Source of the DNA: Anaerotignum sp. | GTDB taxonomy: Bacteria > Bacillota > Clostridia > Lachnospirales > Anaerotignaceae | Length of the DNA: 7,418 bases | Assembly (NCBI GenBank): GCA_020024455.1 | Contig: JAHHTU010000052.1 | Location: 1 to 7,418 of the forward strand | Direction: 5' to 3' | Shown: in pieces, positions 6,132-7,418 of the stretch | Position numbering within the stretch: the first letter of the stretch is position 1 | Layout of the letters: each line of letters begins with the position of its first letter | Program-made: the position numbers and the translations under genes | Notes under the pieces: model-generated | Told to the model about the DNA's origin: nothing | The model's input: the letters and a program-made list of their open reading frames with translations, nothing else | The model's database searches: none

Positions 6132-7292
6132 TTAAAATTTCTTTCTTGTCAAAAAGTCCGGTATTTTAATTTCAGATTCAAAATCGTCCAACTCGGTAAA
6201 TCTTCTTGCGGGACGAATGGTATCATCTTCTTCTGTGGGTGGTTCTTGTTTTGTTTCTTCCTGTTTGGATTCTTCTGCTGCCTGTACGGGTTGTGCCGTA
6301 TGCAAAGGAACCATTCTTCTTGGTTCAGGTGTCGGAATATCATCGTCCAAACCAGTCGCAATGACGGTCACCACAACTTCATCTTGCAATTCTTCGTTGA
6401 TGGTTGTACCAAATATGATTTCTGCTTCTGGGTCGATGCTTTCACGGATTAAATCAGCCGCTTCTTCTGTTTCCAGCAAGCCCAAATTCATGTCACCACT
6501 GAAATTGATTAACACACTTTTCGCACCTTCAATGGTGGTTTCCAGCAAAGGACTTTGGATAGCCGCTTTTGCTGCAACTTCTGCTTTGTTTTCACCGGTT
6601 GCACGACCAATCCCCATATGTGCCACGCCTTTGTCCGCCATAATGGTACGCACGTCAGCAAAGTCCAAATTGATGACACCGGGTTTGGAAATCAAATCCG
6701 CAATCCCCTGTACCCCTTGTCTTAATATTTCATCTGCTTTTTTGAATGCTTCTGTCAATGTTGTTTTTTTATCAATAATGCTCAATAATCTTTGGTTGGG
6801 AATGATAACCAATGTATCTACATTTTTTTTCAATTCCGCAATGCCTTTTTCTGCATTACTCATTCTTTTTTTGCCTTCAAAATTGAATGGTTTTGTGACA
6901 ACACCAACGGTCAATATGCCCAATTCTTTGGAAATTGCGGCAATTCTTGGTGCTGCACCTGTACCGGTACCGCCCCCCATACCGGCTGTAATAAATACCA
7001 TATCTGAACCACGCAATGCCTGTGCAATTTCATCTTGTGTTTCATCTACAGATTTTTCACCGATTTCAGGATTACCGCCGGCACCCAAACCTTTGGTCAA
7101 TTTTTCTCCAATCTGTATTTTGGTTGCAGATTTTGCTTTTGCCAAAGCTTGTCCATCTGTATTTACAGAAATAAATTCCACACCATCTAAACCATCATCA
7201 ATCATACGGTCAACAGCATTGTTGCCACCGCCACCAACGCCGATTACTTTAATCTGTGCCATACTGCTCATTGGGATATCAAATTCGAGCAA
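6132..7292 (-). CDS. ftsZ: Cell division protein FtsZ
   Basis: FtsZ is the tubulin-like GTPase that polymerises at mid-cell into the division ring and recruits the septal wall machinery. The 386-residue product is normal length. It begins MLEFDIP, like other Gram-positive FtsZ proteins. IKVIGVGGGGNNAVDRMI follows at 14-31, then the tubulin signature GGGTGTGAAP (106-115) and the T7 catalytic loop NLDFADVRTIM (208-218, with Asp210 and Asp213). An acidic, Pro- and Glu-rich linker (about 318-372) leads to the C-terminal peptide IPDFLTRKKF, the docking site for partners such as FtsA, SepF or ZapA-type proteins. The start is TTG (7292-7290), with AGGAGGGG (7306-7299) upstream; the later ATGs at codons 8 and 11 have no binding site. 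It has its own promoter region. The upstream neighbour lies outside the window, so a link to ftsA/ftsQ cannot be judged. Confidence 0.98.
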   Translation of the reverse strand: MLEFDIPMSSMAQIKVIGVGGGGNNAVDRMIDDGLDGVEFISVNTDGQALAKAKSATKIQIGEKLTKGLGAGGNPEIGEKSVDETQDEIAQALRGSDMVFITAGMGGGTGTGAAPRIAAISKELGILTVGVVTKPFNFEGKKRMSNAEKGIAELKKNVDTLVIIPNQRLLSIIDKKTTLTEAFKKADEILRQGVQGIADLISKPGVINLDFADVRTIMADKGVAHMGIGRATGENKAEVAAKAAIQSPLLETTIEGAKSVLINFSGDMNLGLLETEEAADLIRESIDPEAEIIFGTTINEELQDEVVVTVIATGLDDDIPTPEPRRMVPLHTAQPVQAAEESKQEETKQEPPTEEDDTIRPARRFTELDDFESEIKIPDFLTRKKF

Positions 7293-7306
7293 AAAAATCC
7301 CCTCCT
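7290..7306 (-). promoter_or_regulatory. Ribosome binding site with a TTG start for ftsZ
   Basis: AGGAGGGG (7306-7299) is followed by a run of T ending in TTG (7292-7290), eight bases after the GGAGG core. The resulting MLEFD N terminus agrees with the family, which supports TTG as the true start. Confidence 0.85.
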
Positions 7307-7330
7307 ACCAAATTCCATAATATTACCGTA

Positions 7331-7359
7331 ATTATACAGGAAAAATTTATGAATTACCA
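7331..7359 (-). promoter_or_regulatory. Probable promoter of ftsZ
   Basis: A perfect TATAAT (7336-7331) lies about 25 bases before the ftsZ ribosome binding site, giving a start near 7324 and a leader of about 32 bases. The -35 position at 17-base spacing reads TGGTAA, a poor match, so the promoter may depend on an activator. That -35 position overlaps the inner end of one arm of a long inverted repeat. Confidence 0.5.
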
Positions 7360-7388
7360 TATACAAAACAAATAATTCATAAATTTTT
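7341..7388. repeat. 16-bp perfect inverted repeat upstream of ftsZ
   Basis: AAAAATTTATGAATTA (7341-7356) and TAATTCATAAATTTTT (7373-7388) are exact reverse complements separated by 16 bases. Each arm contains a near-palindrome, AATT-TATG-AATT and AATT-CATA-AATT, with starts 30 bases apart, close to three helical turns. This would suit two dimers of a DNA-binding protein beside the ftsZ promoter. The repeat holds only two G-C pairs, so it is a poor terminator. The bases beyond it (7389-7418) show no gene I can recognise. Confidence 0.75.
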
Positions 7389-7418
7389 TCGATATTTTCA
7401 GCTACGTTTCCTTATTCC

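Noticed and set aside
6217..7320. 367-codon plus-strand reading frame opposite ftsZ
   Set aside because: It is an antisense shadow of the strongly conserved ftsZ gene. Its Ser/Pro/Ala-rich translation is typical of a complement frame, with no family motif and no convincing ribosome binding site.
7341..7388. Reading the ftsZ-upstream inverted repeat as an intrinsic terminator
   Set aside because: The stem has only two G-C pairs among 16 and a 16-base loop, so it should be a weak terminator. The three other intergenic terminators here all have GC-rich cores.
1..7418. Defence island, mobile element, CRISPR array or prophage
   Set aside because: No transposase, integrase, direct-repeat array, attachment-site duplication or defence-type domain is visible. 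All seven protein genes are recognisable housekeeping families.

Overview
The window reads as ordinary chromosomal DNA of a low-GC, Gram-positive bacterium of the phylum Bacillota, most likely a member of Clostridia. This rests on the AT-rich composition, strong AGGAGG-type ribosome binding sites, frequent TTG start codons, a self-cleaving glmS ribozyme, a YacL-type PIN-TRAM membrane protein next to ispD, and a DegV-family protein. Genus and species cannot be read from the sequence. I see no phage, insertion sequence, CRISPR array, tRNA or rRNA, and no new multi-gene system.

Layout, left to right. Bases 1-88 hold the glmS terminator. The minus-strand gene glmS fills 89-1912. The gap from 1913 to 2366 has no credible protein gene. 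It holds the glmS ribozyme (about 1948-2092), the glmS promoter (2166-2194) and the terminator of the next gene (2276-2303). A small cold-shock protein gene (2367-2567, minus) follows with its own promoter. Next come three closely packed minus-strand genes: rnhA (2687-3154), ispD (3151-3840, overlapping rnhA by ATGA) and a yacL-like PIN-TRAM gene (3896-4966). A divergent promoter region (4967-5181) separates these from the only plus-strand gene, a DegV-family lipid-binding protein (5182-6078). One perfect symmetrical terminator (6089-6118) serves this gene and the convergent ftsZ gene (6132-7292, minus). The right edge holds the ftsZ promoter and a striking 16-bp perfect inverted repeat.

Together the genes are mostly housekeeping genes linked to the cell envelope and growth. 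GlmS makes glucosamine-6-phosphate for peptidoglycan. IspD is a step of the MEP isoprenoid pathway, which supplies undecaprenyl carriers. FtsZ builds the division ring, and DegV-family proteins bind fatty acids. RNase HI, the cold-shock protein and the PIN-TRAM protein act on RNA. There is no evidence that they form one pathway beyond the yacL-ispD-rnhA cluster.

The parts most worth a second look are regulatory: the ribozyme leader with a strong upstream ribosome binding site and open frames through the ribozyme; the long inverted repeat at the ftsZ promoter; a hairpin between yacL and ispD; and the use of TTG starts in three of the seven protein genes.
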